Assembly: GCF_000801315.1 (NCBI RefSeq)
Contig: NZ_CP010054.1
Span: 2,170,001-2,234,000 of the forward strand
Direction: 5' to 3'
From: Hymenobacter sp. DG25B
Lineage (GTDB): Bacteria; Bacteroidota; Bacteroidia; Cytophagales; Hymenobacteraceae
DNA: 64,000 bases
Position 1 is the stretch's first letter, and every line of letters begins with the position of its first letter. The notes below the pieces were generated by a model. That model worked only from the letters and a program-made list of their open reading frames with translations. It had not been told where the DNA came from and made no database searches. The position numbers and the translations under genes were made by a program. Of this stretch, positions 1 through 6,787 are shown piece after piece.

Positions 1-213
1 AAACTTCAGATCCTGAGGAATGGCGGAAATCACCGCGCCCGGGAAAATCTTGCAGTTTTTGCCGATGCGGGCCCCGGCCATAATGGTGACGTTGGGCCCA
101 ATCCAGGTGCCTTCCCCAATTTCAACGTCCTTATCGATGGTGGTGAAGGGCTCCACTACCACGTTTTGGGCAATTTTCGCTTCGGGGTGAATATAGGCGA
201 GCGGCTGGTTCAT
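1..213 (-). CDS. lpxA: UDP-N-acetylglucosamine acyltransferase LpxA (5' part, cut by window edge)
   Basis: Catalyses the first step of lipid A synthesis in the cytoplasm, moving a 3-hydroxyacyl chain from ACP to UDP-GlcNAc. Only the first 71 codons are present; the gene continues beyond the left edge. The protein starts MNQPLAYIHPEAKI and runs straight into left-handed beta-helix hexapeptide repeats (IGEGTWIGPNVTIMAG, IGKNCKIFPGAV), followed by the typical QDLKF. It is the third gene of a minus-strand lipid A cluster after lpxD and lpxC-fabZ, the usual Bacteroidota order. The 125-base gap to lpxC-fabZ holds an AT-rich inverted repeat, so it may not be tightly co-translated. Confidence 0.93.
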   Translation of the reverse strand, partial: MNQPLAYIHPEAKIAQNVVVEPFTTIDKDVEIGEGTWIGPNVTIMAGARIGKNCKIFPGAVISAIPQDLKF

Positions 214-222
214 TCGAGAGGG

Positions 223-332
223 AATTCTGAATTATGAATTCTGAATTATGAATGGAATGAACAACAAGAAGTTGGGCAGTGGTGGCCTGGCTTCAGCGTC
301 CATTCAGAATTCATAATTCAAAATTCAGAATT
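223..332. repeat. AT-rich inverted repeat between lpxC-fabZ and lpxA
   Basis: The left arm, about 223-254, repeats the unit AATTCTGAATTATG twice. The right arm, about 301-332, is an imperfect reverse complement built from ATTCAGAATTCATAATTC and a further copy. About 46 bases of ordinary sequence lie between. The arms are far more AT-rich than their surroundings. No coding potential is seen; it looks like a small interspersed repeat. Confidence 0.6.
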
Positions 333-338
333 AAAAAG

Positions 339-1733
339 TTAAGCGTCTTTGCGGACGATGGCAGCACTCATTTCAGCCTCCATCACCACTTTACCATTCA
401 CAAAGGCTTGGCCTTTCATTTTGGCAATGCCGCGCTTGATGGGAGCTAACAGCTCACACTTGAAAAGGATAGTATCGCCGGGCAATACTTTTTTGCGGAA
501 GCGGCAGTTTTCGATGCCCAGGAAATAAGTCCAGTAGTTCTCAGGGTCAGGCACGGTGTGCAGCACCAGGATGCCGCCGGTCTGGGCCATAGCCTCAATC
601 TGCAGTACGCCGGGCATGACGGGGTTGCCGGGGAAGTGGCCCTGGAAGAAAGGCTCGTTCATCGTCACGTTTTTCACGCTGGTAACCGTGGAGGCATCCA
701 GGTGAATAATCTTGTCGATGAGCAGGAAGGGGTAGCGGTGAGGCAGGGTAGCGGCAATCTTGTTGATGTCCATCACCGGCTGCCGCGAGGGGTCGTAGCT
801 GGGTACCGGTGAGGAATCGGCCTCCTGCATTTTCTTCTTGATCTTCTTAGCGAAGGCTACGTTGGCCGCGTGCCCGGGGCGGGCAGCCAGGATCTGGCCT
901 TTCAGCGGGCGGCCTACCAGGGCCAGGTCCCCAATCAGGTCGAGGAGCTTGTGGCGGGCGGGCTCATTTTTGTGGCGCAGGTCCACATTGTTCAGAATGC
1001 CTTCCTTTTTCACGGCCACTTTGGGCTTGCCCAGCATGGTAGCCAGGTCGCTCAGCTCATCTTCGCTCACTACCCGGTCTACTACCACAATGGCATTGCT
1101 GAGGTCGCCGCCTTTGATGAGGTTTTGCTTGTAGAGGGCTTCCAGCTCGTGCAGAAAGCAGAAGGTGCGGGAGGAAGCAATTTCGCTGGCAAACTGGGAA
1201 ATGTCCGTCAGGGAGGCGTGTTGCGAGCCCAGAACCGGCGAATTGTAGTCTACCATTACCGTAACGCGGTAATTGTTCAGGGGCAGGCCGGCAATTTCTA
1301 CGGCGCGGGCATTGTCCACAAACCGAATTTCGTCGGGAATCTCGAAGTAGTTGCGTAGGGCATTCTGCTCTTCCAGGCCTACTTCCTGCAGGGGCTTAAT
1401 GAACTCGTAGCTGGAACCATCCATAATAGGCGGCTCGGGGCCGTCCAGCTGAATCAGCACGTTATCAATCTGCAAACCTACCAACGCGGCCAGCGTGTGC
1501 TCCACGGTATTTACGCGGGCACCGTTCTGCTCAATAGTAGTGCCCCGGGAAAGGTCTACCACGTTATCTACGTCGGCGTCCACAATGGGCTGGCCGGGCA
1601 AATCAATTCGCTGAAACTTGTACCCGTGATTGATGGGGGCCGGGCAAAAGGTCATGGTAGCTACTACGCCGGTGTGCAGGCCAATGCCGCTTACCGTAAC
1701 AGGAGCTTTGATGGTGTGTTGCTTATCGTTCAT
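339..1733 (-). CDS. lpxC/fabZ: Bifunctional LpxC deacetylase / FabZ dehydratase
   Basis: A 464-residue fusion of UDP-3-O-acyl-N-acetylglucosamine deacetylase (committed step of lipid A synthesis, zinc enzyme) and 3-hydroxyacyl-ACP dehydratase (fatty acid elongation). Residues 1 to about 310 are LpxC: SGIGLHTG near the start, the zinc-site region VNTVEHTLAAL, and HKLLDLIGDLALVG near the end. Residues from about 322 are FabZ: LPHRYPFLLID and FFQGHFPGNPVMPGVLQIEAM with its active-site His and Glu. This fusion is a known feature of Bacteroidota. It links the two users of the 3-hydroxyacyl-ACP pool. It lies between lpxD and lpxA on the same strand. The start ATG gives the standard N-terminus MNDKQHTIKAPVTVSG. 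Confidence 0.97.
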   Translation of the reverse strand: MNDKQHTIKAPVTVSGIGLHTGVVATMTFCPAPINHGYKFQRIDLPGQPIVDADVDNVVDLSRGTTIEQNGARVNTVEHTLAALVGLQIDNVLIQLDGPEPPIMDGSSYEFIKPLQEVGLEEQNALRNYFEIPDEIRFVDNARAVEIAGLPLNNYRVTVMVDYNSPVLGSQHASLTDISQFASEIASSRTFCFLHELEALYKQNLIKGGDLSNAIVVVDRVVSEDELSDLATMLGKPKVAVKKEGILNNVDLRHKNEPARHKLLDLIGDLALVGRPLKGQILAARPGHAANVAFAKKIKKKMQEADSSPVPSYDPSRQPVMDINKIAATLPHRYPFLLIDKIIHLDASTVTSVKNVTMNEPFFQGHFPGNPVMPGVLQIEAMAQTGGILVLHTVPDPENYWTYFLGIENCRFRKKVLPGDTILFKCELLAPIKRGIAKMKGQAFVNGKVVMEAEMSAAIVRKDA

Positions 1734-1738
1734 TTTAT

Positions 1739-1851
1739 GGCTGTTAGCTAATAGCTGCTGGCTGTTAGCTGACGTTCTGAACCGCTGGCCGGTCAGAGAG
1801 ATAGAAGAAGGAAAATTCTGGAGGCTGGCAGCTAATAGCTAGCAGCCAGCC
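1739..1851. repeat. TAGCT-rich repeat with hairpin in lpxD-lpxC gap
   Basis: The lpxD-lpxC gap contains GGCTGTTAGCTAATAGCTG followed by a second GGCTGTTAGCTGAC, then a hairpin at 1823-1851 (arms GGCTGGCAGCTA and TAGCAGCCAGCC, 11 of 12 paired). The TAGCT repetition is non-coding. It could attenuate transcription from lpxD into lpxC, but there is no T-run after the hairpin on the minus strand. Confidence 0.4.
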
Positions 1852-1869
1852 GCTTCTCAGACGGCAAAG

Positions 1870-2910
1870 CTAGGATTTTTCCGGTGCTGTTTGCTTACGC
1901 TCCAGCACATCCAGCCGCCGCTCCAGATCAGGCAGCCGGCGGAAAATGGCGTTTGCGCGCAGACTATCGCGCAGATTGAAGGCCGGGGAGCCCTGCAGAA
2001 ACACGCCTTCTTCCTTAATAGACTTACCCACGCCCGACTGCGCCGTAACCGTGGTGCGGTTGGCCAGAGTGAGGTGCCCGGCCAGGCCCGTCTGCCCGGC
2101 CAGCACGCAGAAATCCCCGATTTTGGTGGAGCCCGAAATGCCCGTTTGCGAGGCAACCACCGTGTGGCGGCCTATTTCTACGTTGTGGGCTATCTGTACC
2201 AGGTTATCAATCTTGCTGCCTTCCCGAAGGATGGTAGAGCCCATGGTAGCGCAGTCAATGGTAGCGTTGGCGCCAATGCTGACGTTGTCTTCCAGCACCA
2301 CATTGCCAATCTGCGGAATGGTGCGGTAGGAGCCATCGGGCTGCGGGGCAAAGCCAAAACCATCGGAGCCGATGACGGCGCCGGCATGCACGGTGCAGCG
2401 TGCTCCAATCACGGTTTCAGAGTAGATCTTGGCCCCGGCATAGAGAATGGTGCCGGCTCCAATCTTCACCCGGTCACCGATGTAGACGTGAGGGAAGATG
2501 ACCACATCCGGCCCAATCTCGCAGTCATGCCCGATATAGGAAAAGGCGCCGCGGTAATGGTTCTCGCCAATGGTAGAATTAGGGCCCATAAAGGCGGGCT
2601 CCTCCACGCCCCGGCGGCCGGTGCGCGAGGCCTGCTGGTAGAACTCCAGCAAGGTAGTAAAGCAGGTATAGGGGTCGTCTACGCGGATGAGCGCGGCGGA
2701 CACGGGCTGCCGCAACTCCAGCGTACGACTCACAATCACAGCCGAAGCTCCGGTGGTGTAGAGCTGGGGTTCGTATTTAGGATTTGCCAGGAAGGTAAGG
2801 GAACCGTCCCGGGCTTCTTCAATTTTTGCCAGCCGGTCAATGCGGAGTGCGGCGTCACCTTCGACGTCGCCCCGCAGCACCTCTGCTACTTGGCCTACCG
2901 TGAATTCCAT
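1870..2910 (-). CDS. lpxD: UDP-3-O-(3-hydroxyacyl)glucosamine N-acyltransferase LpxD
   Basis: Third enzyme of lipid A synthesis, adding the second hydroxyacyl chain from ACP to the glucosamine nitrogen. At 346 residues it is the usual family length. The N-terminal uridine-binding domain (about 1-100; SLTFLANPKYEPQLYTTGA) is followed by many hexapeptide repeats of the beta-helix (IGPDVVIFPHVYIGDRVKIG, then VIGSDGFGFAP with the family GSDGFG signature) and a C-terminal helix. The catalytic histidine lies in the AHNVEIGRH segment. It heads the lpxD, lpxC-fabZ, lpxA run. A -7 box ends only six bases before the ATG, so its mRNA may have almost no leader. Confidence 0.96.
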   Translation of the reverse strand: MEFTVGQVAEVLRGDVEGDAALRIDRLAKIEEARDGSLTFLANPKYEPQLYTTGASAVIVSRTLELRQPVSAALIRVDDPYTCFTTLLEFYQQASRTGRRGVEEPAFMGPNSTIGENHYRGAFSYIGHDCEIGPDVVIFPHVYIGDRVKIGAGTILYAGAKIYSETVIGARCTVHAGAVIGSDGFGFAPQPDGSYRTIPQIGNVVLEDNVSIGANATIDCATMGSTILREGSKIDNLVQIAHNVEIGRHTVVASQTGISGSTKIGDFCVLAGQTGLAGHLTLANRTTVTAQSGVGKSIKEEGVFLQGSPAFNLRDSLRANAIFRRLPDLERRLDVLERKQTAPEKS

Positions 2911-2916
2911 AGGAAA

Positions 2917-2925
2917 GCAAAAGTA
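2917..2925 (-). promoter_or_regulatory. -7 promoter box of lpxD
   Basis: On the minus strand this reads TACTTTTGC, matching the Bacteroidota sigma-A -7 consensus TAnnTTTGC. It ends six bases before the lpxD ATG, which would place the transcription start within about three bases of the start codon. No convincing -33 TTG is seen at 19-21 bases upstream. Confidence 0.5.
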
Positions 2926-3008
2926 GGCAAATATTCAGTTGCCCGTTGTGAGTGTAGGGTAGCTACCCGTTGAGTTTCCATGGTAAATCCAAATGGGCCA
3001 CGGCCAGC

Positions 3009-4238
3009 TTACAAAATCTCCTTGGGGTAGCAGATATAGTGCTTCTCCACGCGCTGCCCCAGGGCTTTAATATTGGGCAGGTCGGAGGCTTCGGCTACGT
3101 TTACCACGCTGCCGCGCTTGGTGAGCACGTCAATGGTGTCCTGACCATCGGCATCGTAGGCGTTGTTGCTGATGCGGCCCGTGAGCATGAGCTGGGCCGC
3201 GGCGGCCGGCGGCAGCTGGAAATGCTCGGCAATAAGCTCCACAATGCCCAGCTGAAAGTCCTCGTCAAACGGCTCAGTTTGCAGCTGAATTTTGAACAGA
3301 TGGCGGTCCAGCATGCTTTGGGCCAGGTAGTTCAGAACCTTATCGGGGTGGTCGGCCCAGAGCTTAATGGCGCTCCATACGTCGGTATCGTCCAGGCGGG
3401 TAAAGCGGCGCAGAATGGTGTCATCGGCCTCAAACTCCTTTTGGCTGACGTTGCGGGAGAGAAAGAAGTGGAGGTTGGGCGAGGCCGGCACCTCTACGCC
3501 GGAGCGCACCAGGTCCCGGGCGTGCTGCATGATGCGGATAATCATCTGCTCGGCCGAGGTAACGGTTTTGTGCAGATATACCTGCCAGTACATCAGGCGG
3601 CGGCTCACCAGGAAGTTCTCAATGCTATACACCGCTTTTTCCTCCAGTACCAGCCGCTCGTCTACCACCGTCAGCATTTTGATGAGGCGGTCGGCGCCGG
3701 GTCTGCCTTCCTGCACGCCGGTATAGAAGGAGTCGCGGTTCAGATAATCGAGGCGGTCCATGTCCAGCTGGCTGCTCACCAGCTGGTGAAAAAACGGGCG
3801 GTGATAGGTGCCCCGGAAGATTTCAATGGCCAGATCCAGCGCTCCGTTGAACTCAGTGTTCAGCTTGCGCATCAGGTGCAGGCTGAGTTCCTCGTGGTGT
3901 ACTTCATGAAAAATACTGCGCTCCAGGGCGTGGGAGAGGGGCCCGTGGCCAATGTCGTGCAGCAGAATAGCGGCCATGGCGGCCTCGCCTTCCTGGGCTG
4001 AAATCTGAATGCCTTTGTCTTTCAAGGTGCGCAGGGCCAGCGACATCAGGTGCATGGCGCCCAGCGCGTGGTGAAAGCGGGTGTGCAGCGCGCCCGGATA
4101 CACAAACATGGTAAGCCCCAACTGCTGAATGCGCCGCAGCCGCTGAAAGTAGGAATGCTCAATCAGGTCGAACAACAACTCGGTGGGGATGGTGACAAAG
4201 CCGTACACCGGGTCGTTGAAGATTTTCTTTTTGTTCAT
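3009..4238 (-). CDS. HD-domain phosphohydrolase (SAMHD1/dGTPase-like)
   Basis: A 409-residue soluble protein of the HD superfamily, metal-dependent phosphohydrolases; this branch resembles dNTP triphosphohydrolases of the SAMHD1/YwfO type. The metal ligands are seen as H in TRFHHALGAMHL (about residues 50-63), the HD pair in LLHDIGHGPLSHALE (about 90-106), and a later aspartate in SSQLDMDRLDYLNRD. The start MNKKKIFNDPVYGF is typical of the family. The real substrate is not shown by the sequence. The gene is on the same strand just upstream of lpxD with a gap of 98 bases and is a common neighbour of lpxD in Bacteroidota. It is transcribed divergently from porX. Confidence 0.85.
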   Translation of the reverse strand: MNKKKIFNDPVYGFVTIPTELLFDLIEHSYFQRLRRIQQLGLTMFVYPGALHTRFHHALGAMHLMSLALRTLKDKGIQISAQEGEAAMAAILLHDIGHGPLSHALERSIFHEVHHEELSLHLMRKLNTEFNGALDLAIEIFRGTYHRPFFHQLVSSQLDMDRLDYLNRDSFYTGVQEGRPGADRLIKMLTVVDERLVLEEKAVYSIENFLVSRRLMYWQVYLHKTVTSAEQMIIRIMQHARDLVRSGVEVPASPNLHFFLSRNVSQKEFEADDTILRRFTRLDDTDVWSAIKLWADHPDKVLNYLAQSMLDRHLFKIQLQTEPFDEDFQLGIVELIAEHFQLPPAAAAQLMLTGRISNNAYDADGQDTIDVLTKRGSVVNVAEASDLPNIKALGQRVEKHYICYPKEIL

Positions 4239-4252
4239 TGGGTGATGATTGG

Positions 4253-4261
4253 GCGAAAGTA
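4253..4261 (-). promoter_or_regulatory. -7 promoter box of the HD-domain gene
   Basis: The minus strand reads TACTTTCGC, one base off the TAnnTTTGC consensus, ending 14 bases before the ATG. Its upstream end overlaps the first bases of the palindromic repeat, so the repeat directly abuts this promoter. Confidence 0.45.
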
Positions 4262-4362
4262 GCGCGAAGCTCCGGCTTCGGGTACGAGCAAAGCGAGTAT
4301 TCAGGCGTCTGCAAACGTCAGCACTCGCTGCGCTCGTACGCGAAGCCGGAGCTTCGCGCTAC
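4259..4362. repeat. Long palindromic repeat, family 1, copy 1
   Basis: Two perfect 22-base arms, 4259-4280 and 4341-4362, start GTAGCGCGAAGCTCC and end GGAGCTTCGCGCTAC. The pairing continues inward imperfectly through GTACGAGCAAAGCGAGT against ACTCGCTGCGCTCGTAC. A 104-base hairpin element is therefore possible. A second copy lies at 37008-37122. Both sit between divergently transcribed genes. Random start codons inside it produce no believable protein. Confidence 0.85.
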
Positions 4363-4626
4363 AGGCTTGCGGCGTCCGACTCAACTATTTTCGGCTTCTT
4401 TACGGCGAAGATGGCACTGCTCCGGCAGTTGATCCGAATTTTTCAAAACCTAAAGTCGAGGATTGGGAGTAAAGCTACTTACGAAACTTCAGTTGCAACC
4501 TACCGATGTGCATTTGCCTCTTTCCGAAGCAAAGCGCCTGCGGTAAGCTGCCTTTATGAGAAGCTCGTGTAACCGCTTTGCCAGCTACCCGTTGGCGGTA
4601 TAGCATCTAACCCTAGAACTCCATCC
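4363..4626. other. Non-coding stretch upstream of porX
   Basis: Together with the palindromic repeat this is a gene-free gap of nearly 390 bases between the HD-domain gene and porX. Apart from the repeat no open frame with protein-like content, RNA gene or clear consensus promoter is seen. The 3' part (TATAGCATCTAACCC about 30 bases before the porX ATG) probably carries the porX promoter, but no clean -7 box could be assigned. Confidence 0.4.
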
Positions 4627-6192
4627 ATGCAACGTTACAGCATCCTCTGGGCCGACGACGAAATCGACCTGCTGAAACCCCACATTCTCTTTCTACAGGA
4701 CAAAGGCTACGACGTAACCGGCGTGAACAGCGGCGCCGATGCCATTGAGCAGATTCAGGAACAGAACTACGATATCGTGTTTCTGGACGAGAATATGCCC
4801 GGCCTCACCGGCCTGGAAACCCTCTCCGAAATCAAGACCATTAAGCCTACCGTGCCCGTGGTTATGATTACCAAGAGCGAGGAAGAGCATATCATGGAAG
4901 AGGCCATCGGCTCCAAAATTGCCGATTACCTTATCAAACCCGTGAATCCTAACCAGATTCTGCTGGCCGTAAAAAAGGTGCTGGACAACAAGCGCCTGGT
5001 GTCTGAAAAGACCAACACCGGCTACCAGCGCGACTTCCGCCAGCTGGGCATGCAGCTCTCCGACCGCCTCTCAGCGCAGGAATGGGCCGATGTGTACAAG
5101 AAGCTGGTGTACTGGGAGCTGGAAATCAATGAGACTGAAGGCAAAAGCATGGCTGAGGTCTTCAACATGCAGAAGGACGAGGCCAACTCCTACTTCGGCC
5201 GCTTCATCACGGAGAACTACGAAGACTGGGTGAACGGCGACAAGGATGCCCCGCTCATGTCGCATCAGCTTTTCAAGGAGCGCGTGTTTCCGCTGCTGAA
5301 GGAAACCGGCGACACCCCCGTGTACTTCCTGCTGATTGACAACTTGCGCTACGACCAGTGGAAAGTGTTGGAGCCCATTATTGCCGAGATGTTCACGGTA
5401 GACTCCGAGGAAACCTACTACAGCATTCTGCCCACCACCACCGCTTACGCCCGCAACGCCATTTTCTCGGGCATGATGCCCGGCGAAATTCAGAAGAAGT
5501 ATCCCAACCTGTGGGTGTGGGACGATGATGACGAAGGCAAAAACATGAACGAGGCCGAGTTCATGGAAATCATGTTCCAGACGGCCAACCAGAAGCACAA
5601 GTTCAGCTACCACAAGGTGACTAACCTGCAGGCCGGCAAGGATTTGCTGGGCAAGATGTCCAACCTGCACAACAACTATAAGCTGAACGCCATTGTCTAC
5701 AACTTCGTGGACATGCTCTCCCATGCCCGCACCGACATGGCTATGATTCGGGAGCTGGCCGCCGATGAGTCGGCGTACCGCAGCATTACCCGCTCGTGGT
5801 TCCTGCACTCGCCGCTGTATGAGATGCTGCAGGTGATTGCCGAGAAGAAGGGCAAGCTCATCATCACCACCGACCACGGCACCATCCGCGTAAAACGCCC
5901 CTACAAGATTGTGGGCGACCGGAATACCAACACCAACCTGCGCTACAAGCACGGCAAAAACCTGGGCTTTGATGAAAGCCGCGACGTATTTGTGGTGCGC
6001 AAGCCGGAGCGCGTGTTCCTGCCCCGCGAAAACGTAAGCACCGCCTACGTCTTCACCGTCGGCGACTTTTTCTTCGCCTATCCCAACAACTACAACTACT
6101 ACGTGAACTACTACAAGGACACGTTCCAGCACGGCGGCATCTCCCTGGAAGAATGCATTATTCCGTATGTAACGCTGAGTCCGAAAGGGTAA
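4627..6192 (+). CDS. porX: T9SS response regulator PorX (receiver-PglZ)
   Basis: Cytoplasmic two-component regulator known to control type IX secretion genes with the kinase PorY and a sigma factor. The 521-residue protein has an N-terminal receiver domain (about 1-120) with acidic pocket DD at 10-11, phospho-acceptor D54 in FLDENMPG, T82 and K104 (LIKPVNP). A linker follows, then a PglZ domain of the alkaline-phosphatase fold from about 200 (LLIDNLRYDQW, LPTTTAYARNAIFSGMMP, ITTDHGTIRV), shown in other species to act on oligonucleotides. Length and architecture match the family exactly. It is monocistronic, ended by a strong hairpin at 6213. Its presence implies that the organism has a T9SS, although no C-terminal T9SS sorting domain is seen in this window. 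Confidence 0.95.
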   Translation: MQRYSILWADDEIDLLKPHILFLQDKGYDVTGVNSGADAIEQIQEQNYDIVFLDENMPGLTGLETLSEIKTIKPTVPVVMITKSEEEHIMEEAIGSKIADYLIKPVNPNQILLAVKKVLDNKRLVSEKTNTGYQRDFRQLGMQLSDRLSAQEWADVYKKLVYWELEINETEGKSMAEVFNMQKDEANSYFGRFITENYEDWVNGDKDAPLMSHQLFKERVFPLLKETGDTPVYFLLIDNLRYDQWKVLEPIIAEMFTVDSEETYYSILPTTTAYARNAIFSGMMPGEIQKKYPNLWVWDDDDEGKNMNEAEFMEIMFQTANQKHKFSYHKVTNLQAGKDLLGKMSNLHNNYKLNAIVYNFVDMLSHARTDMAMIRELAADESAYRSITRSWFLHSPLYEMLQVIAEKKGKLIITTDHGTIRVKRPYKIVGDRNTNTNLRYKHGKNLGFDESRDVFVVRKPERVFLPRENVSTAYVFTVGDFFFAYPNNYNYYVNYYKDTFQHGGISLEECIIPYVTLSPKG

Positions 6193-6212
6193 TTAAATCC
6201 GAAAAAGTAATG

Positions 6213-6246
6213 ACCGACAGCACGAAAGTGCTGTCGGTTCTTTTTT
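6213..6246 (+). terminator. Terminator of porX
   Basis: An 11-bp perfect stem (ACCGACAGCAC with GTGCTGTCGGT) closed by a GAAA tetraloop and followed by TCTTTTTT. A strong intrinsic terminator 20 bases after the porX stop. Confidence 0.92.
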
Positions 6247-6254
6247 ATTGCATA

Positions 6255-6719
6255 ATGAGAATTGTATGGCCTTCCGCCCTTTTAGCACTAAGCCTAGTTT
6301 TACTGTCGGGTTGCGACCGGTGCAGCGACGTAGAACCAATGGATGATTCTCTCCGGTTTGTACTAGTAGATAAGCAAGGTCGCAACCTAATCGGCACCGG
6401 ACCTGGGCAGTACCATCCGGATTCGGTCAGGATGCTGGTAGCGGGAACTGCCAATTATTCCACGGTAGAGCAAGCTGAAATTTACGAGGGAGGCTACGGG
6501 GTTAGTTTGTCCCCGAACAGGCAAGCGTTTAATTCCCATGATGATGTACGGGCTTATTTACAGCTTACTTCCAGGGATACCGATACCCTGGATATTACCT
6601 ACCGCATAAAGGAAGGAAAGTGCTTCGATCTGGTAGAGTATAACAGCTTGTTCTACAACGGAAACCGCATGGCAGGTAGAAACGATTTTGGAGTTCCGAT
6701 CATGCGTAAGAAAAGATAA
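6255..6719 (+). CDS. Small lipoprotein of unknown function
   Basis: Predicted 154-residue exported lipoprotein. The signal peptide MRIVWPSALLALSLVLLSGC has a clear lipobox (LSGC, Cys20). The mature part has no family I recognise; it contains FVLVDKQGRNLIG and a terminal region with mixed beta character (DTDTLDITYRIKEGK). Longer in-frame starts upstream would lie inside the porX terminator and would bury the signal peptide, so the ATG at 6255 is preferred. It follows porX but is separated by the terminator, so it probably has its own promoter or depends on read-through. A bidirectional hairpin follows. Confidence 0.7.
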   Translation: MRIVWPSALLALSLVLLSGCDRCSDVEPMDDSLRFVLVDKQGRNLIGTGPGQYHPDSVRMLVAGTANYSTVEQAEIYEGGYGVSLSPNRQAFNSHDDVRAYLQLTSRDTDTLDITYRIKEGKCFDLVEYNSLFYNGNRMAGRNDFGVPIMRKKR

Positions 6720-6732
6720 GTTTCAGGTTCAA

Positions 6733-6770
6733 AAAGAAAGCGCGACTAAGTTTCTGGTCGTGCTTTCTTT
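6733..6770. terminator. Bidirectional terminator between lipoprotein and TonB receptor
   Basis: Arms AAAGAAAGCGCGAC (6733-6746) and GTCGTGCTTTCTTT (6757-6770) pair with one G-U. An A-run on one side and a T-run on the other allow it to end both the plus-strand lipoprotein gene and the convergent minus-strand receptor gene. Confidence 0.85.
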
Positions 6771-6787
6771 TTGCCTAAGCGTGTATC

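Noticed and set aside
4249..4572. Short open frames across the palindromic repeat upstream of porX
   Set aside because: They translate the repeat itself; the same applies to in-frame extensions upstream of dnaG, so they reflect repeat composition and not genes.
6153..6254. Longer N-terminus for the lipoprotein after porX
   Set aside because: It would overlap the end of porX and cross its terminator hairpin, and would place a clear lipoprotein signal peptide internally.
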